Origin: Virgisporangium aurantiacum
GTDB taxonomy: Bacteria; Actinomycetota; Actinomycetes; Mycobacteriales; Micromonosporaceae
Direction of reading: 5' to 3'
DNA: 64,000 nucleotides
NCBI RefSeq assembly: GCF_016863635.1
Contig: NZ_BOPG01000047.1
Location: forward strand, 124,001-188,000
Shown here: piece after piece, positions 63,672 to 64,000 of the stretch
How positions within the stretch are numbered: position 1 is the stretch's first letter
How the letters are laid out: each line of letters starts with the position of its first letter
Notes under the pieces: model-generated
What the model saw: only the letters and a program-made list of their open reading frames with translations
The model's database searches: none
What the model was told of the DNA's origin: nothing
Translations under genes and position numbers: made by a program

Positions 63672-64000
63672 TCACGGCATCATCTTGTCCCAGCGGATGA
63701 CCTCGTCGAGCAGCTCCGGGTACTTCTTCTCCGCGTAGCGCACGTAGGCGCGGATGTGGTCGCGCATCCGGTCCTCGGCGGCGTCGGGGTCGCGGCGCTG
63801 GAGCGCCGTGAGGATCTCGTCGTGGGCCTTCACGATCGCCACCCGCCGCGGACGCGGGTAGTCGATGCCGATCACGGTGCCGTCCATGATTCCGAGCAGC
63901 GAGTCGACGATGTAGCCGAACAACGGGTTGCCCGACGACCAGGCGATGATGTCGTGGAAGCGCTTGTTCGCCTCCAGGAACAGGTCCTGCTGGTCGAGGT
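63672..64000 (-). CDS. GntR/FadR-family regulator, C-terminal part (runs off the window)
   Basis: At least 109 residues of the FCD effector domain, open to the window edge, so the HTH lies beyond 64000. FHDIIAWSSGNPLFGYIVDSLLG and AHDEILTALQRRDPDAAEDRMRDHIRAYVRYAEKKY are typical of the FCD helices, whose Asp/His residues bind metal and a carboxylate ligand. It ends 8 nt from the convergent ABC permease. The regulon is unknown. Confidence 0.9.
   Translation of the reverse strand, partial: LDQQDLFLEANKRFHDIIAWSSGNPLFGYIVDSLLGIMDGTVIGIDYPRPRRVAIVKAHDEILTALQRRDPDAAEDRMRDHIRAYVRYAEKKYPELLDEVIRWDKMMP

Overview
The window is chromosomal DNA from a high-G+C actinomycete (roughly 70 % G+C by eye, strong G/C bias at third codon positions, many GTG starts, 4-nt ATGA/GTGA gene overlaps). 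Supporting gene content includes an F420-type LLM oxidoreductase, a DUF574-type methyltransferase, class Ia nrdAB behind a cobalamin riboswitch, MutAB/MeaB and Tat/Sec-secreted hydrolases. A filamentous soil actinomycete (Micromonosporales, Cryptosporangium or a relative) fits, but the genus cannot be fixed from this sequence. No insertion sequence, prophage, CRISPR array, rRNA or tRNA was recognised.

Layout. 1-3.6 kb: beta-oxidation pair (thiolase, then FadB-type hydratase/dehydrogenase), with a 27-codon leader ORF between them. 3.5-7.4 kb: membrane GGDEF-EAL protein and a DrrAB-like exporter. 7.4-13.6 kb: a 1259-residue kinase/response-regulator/SpoIIE phosphatase hybrid, a divergent HTH protein and a secreted protein. 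13.8-17.2 kb: APH-fold kinase, then a small membrane protein with a RCK potassium channel. 17.2-26 kb: acetyltransferase, Bcr/CflA efflux, phosphoribosyltransferase, secreted protein, TetR/hydrolase divergon, two further APH-fold proteins and a Tat-exported 5'-nucleotidase. 26-35 kb: fatty acid desaturase, two NarL-type two-component systems, methyltransferase, secreted endonuclease I and an ABC-2 exporter. 35-39.9 kb: toxin-antitoxin-like pair, LLM oxidoreductase, lipoprotein, methyltransferase and B3/4 protein. 39.9-44.3 kb: TetR plus heterodimeric ABC exporter with a 19-bp palindromic operator. 44.4-45.5 kb: a less typical stretch with two poorly conserved ORFs. 45.6-47.6 kb: secreted GH5 mannanase with promoter and LacI-type operator. 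47.6-56.1 kb: a B12-themed block, mutA-mutB-meaB running rightwards into nrdB-nrdA. 56.1-64 kb: small conserved genes, PspC protein, TetR/chitosanase/MauE-like cluster divergent from MarR/DHA2 efflux, an ABC pair and the 3' part of a GntR-family regulator.

How parts fit. The strongest regulatory signal is at nrdAB: two NrdR-box-like sites 31 bp apart, then a cobalamin riboswitch and an 11-bp hairpin in the leader. This predicts that class Ia ribonucleotide reductase is shut off when B12 is plentiful. The converging B12-dependent methylmalonyl-CoA mutase operon overlaps nrdB by 78 nt at its 3' end. Several efflux systems (18.8, 40, 60 kb) each have a local regulator gene or an operator-like repeat. 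A palindrome, TCCACWGTGGA, occurs four times exactly, far above chance, and wherever it is coding it reads Ser-Thr-Val-Asp with the rare ACA codon.
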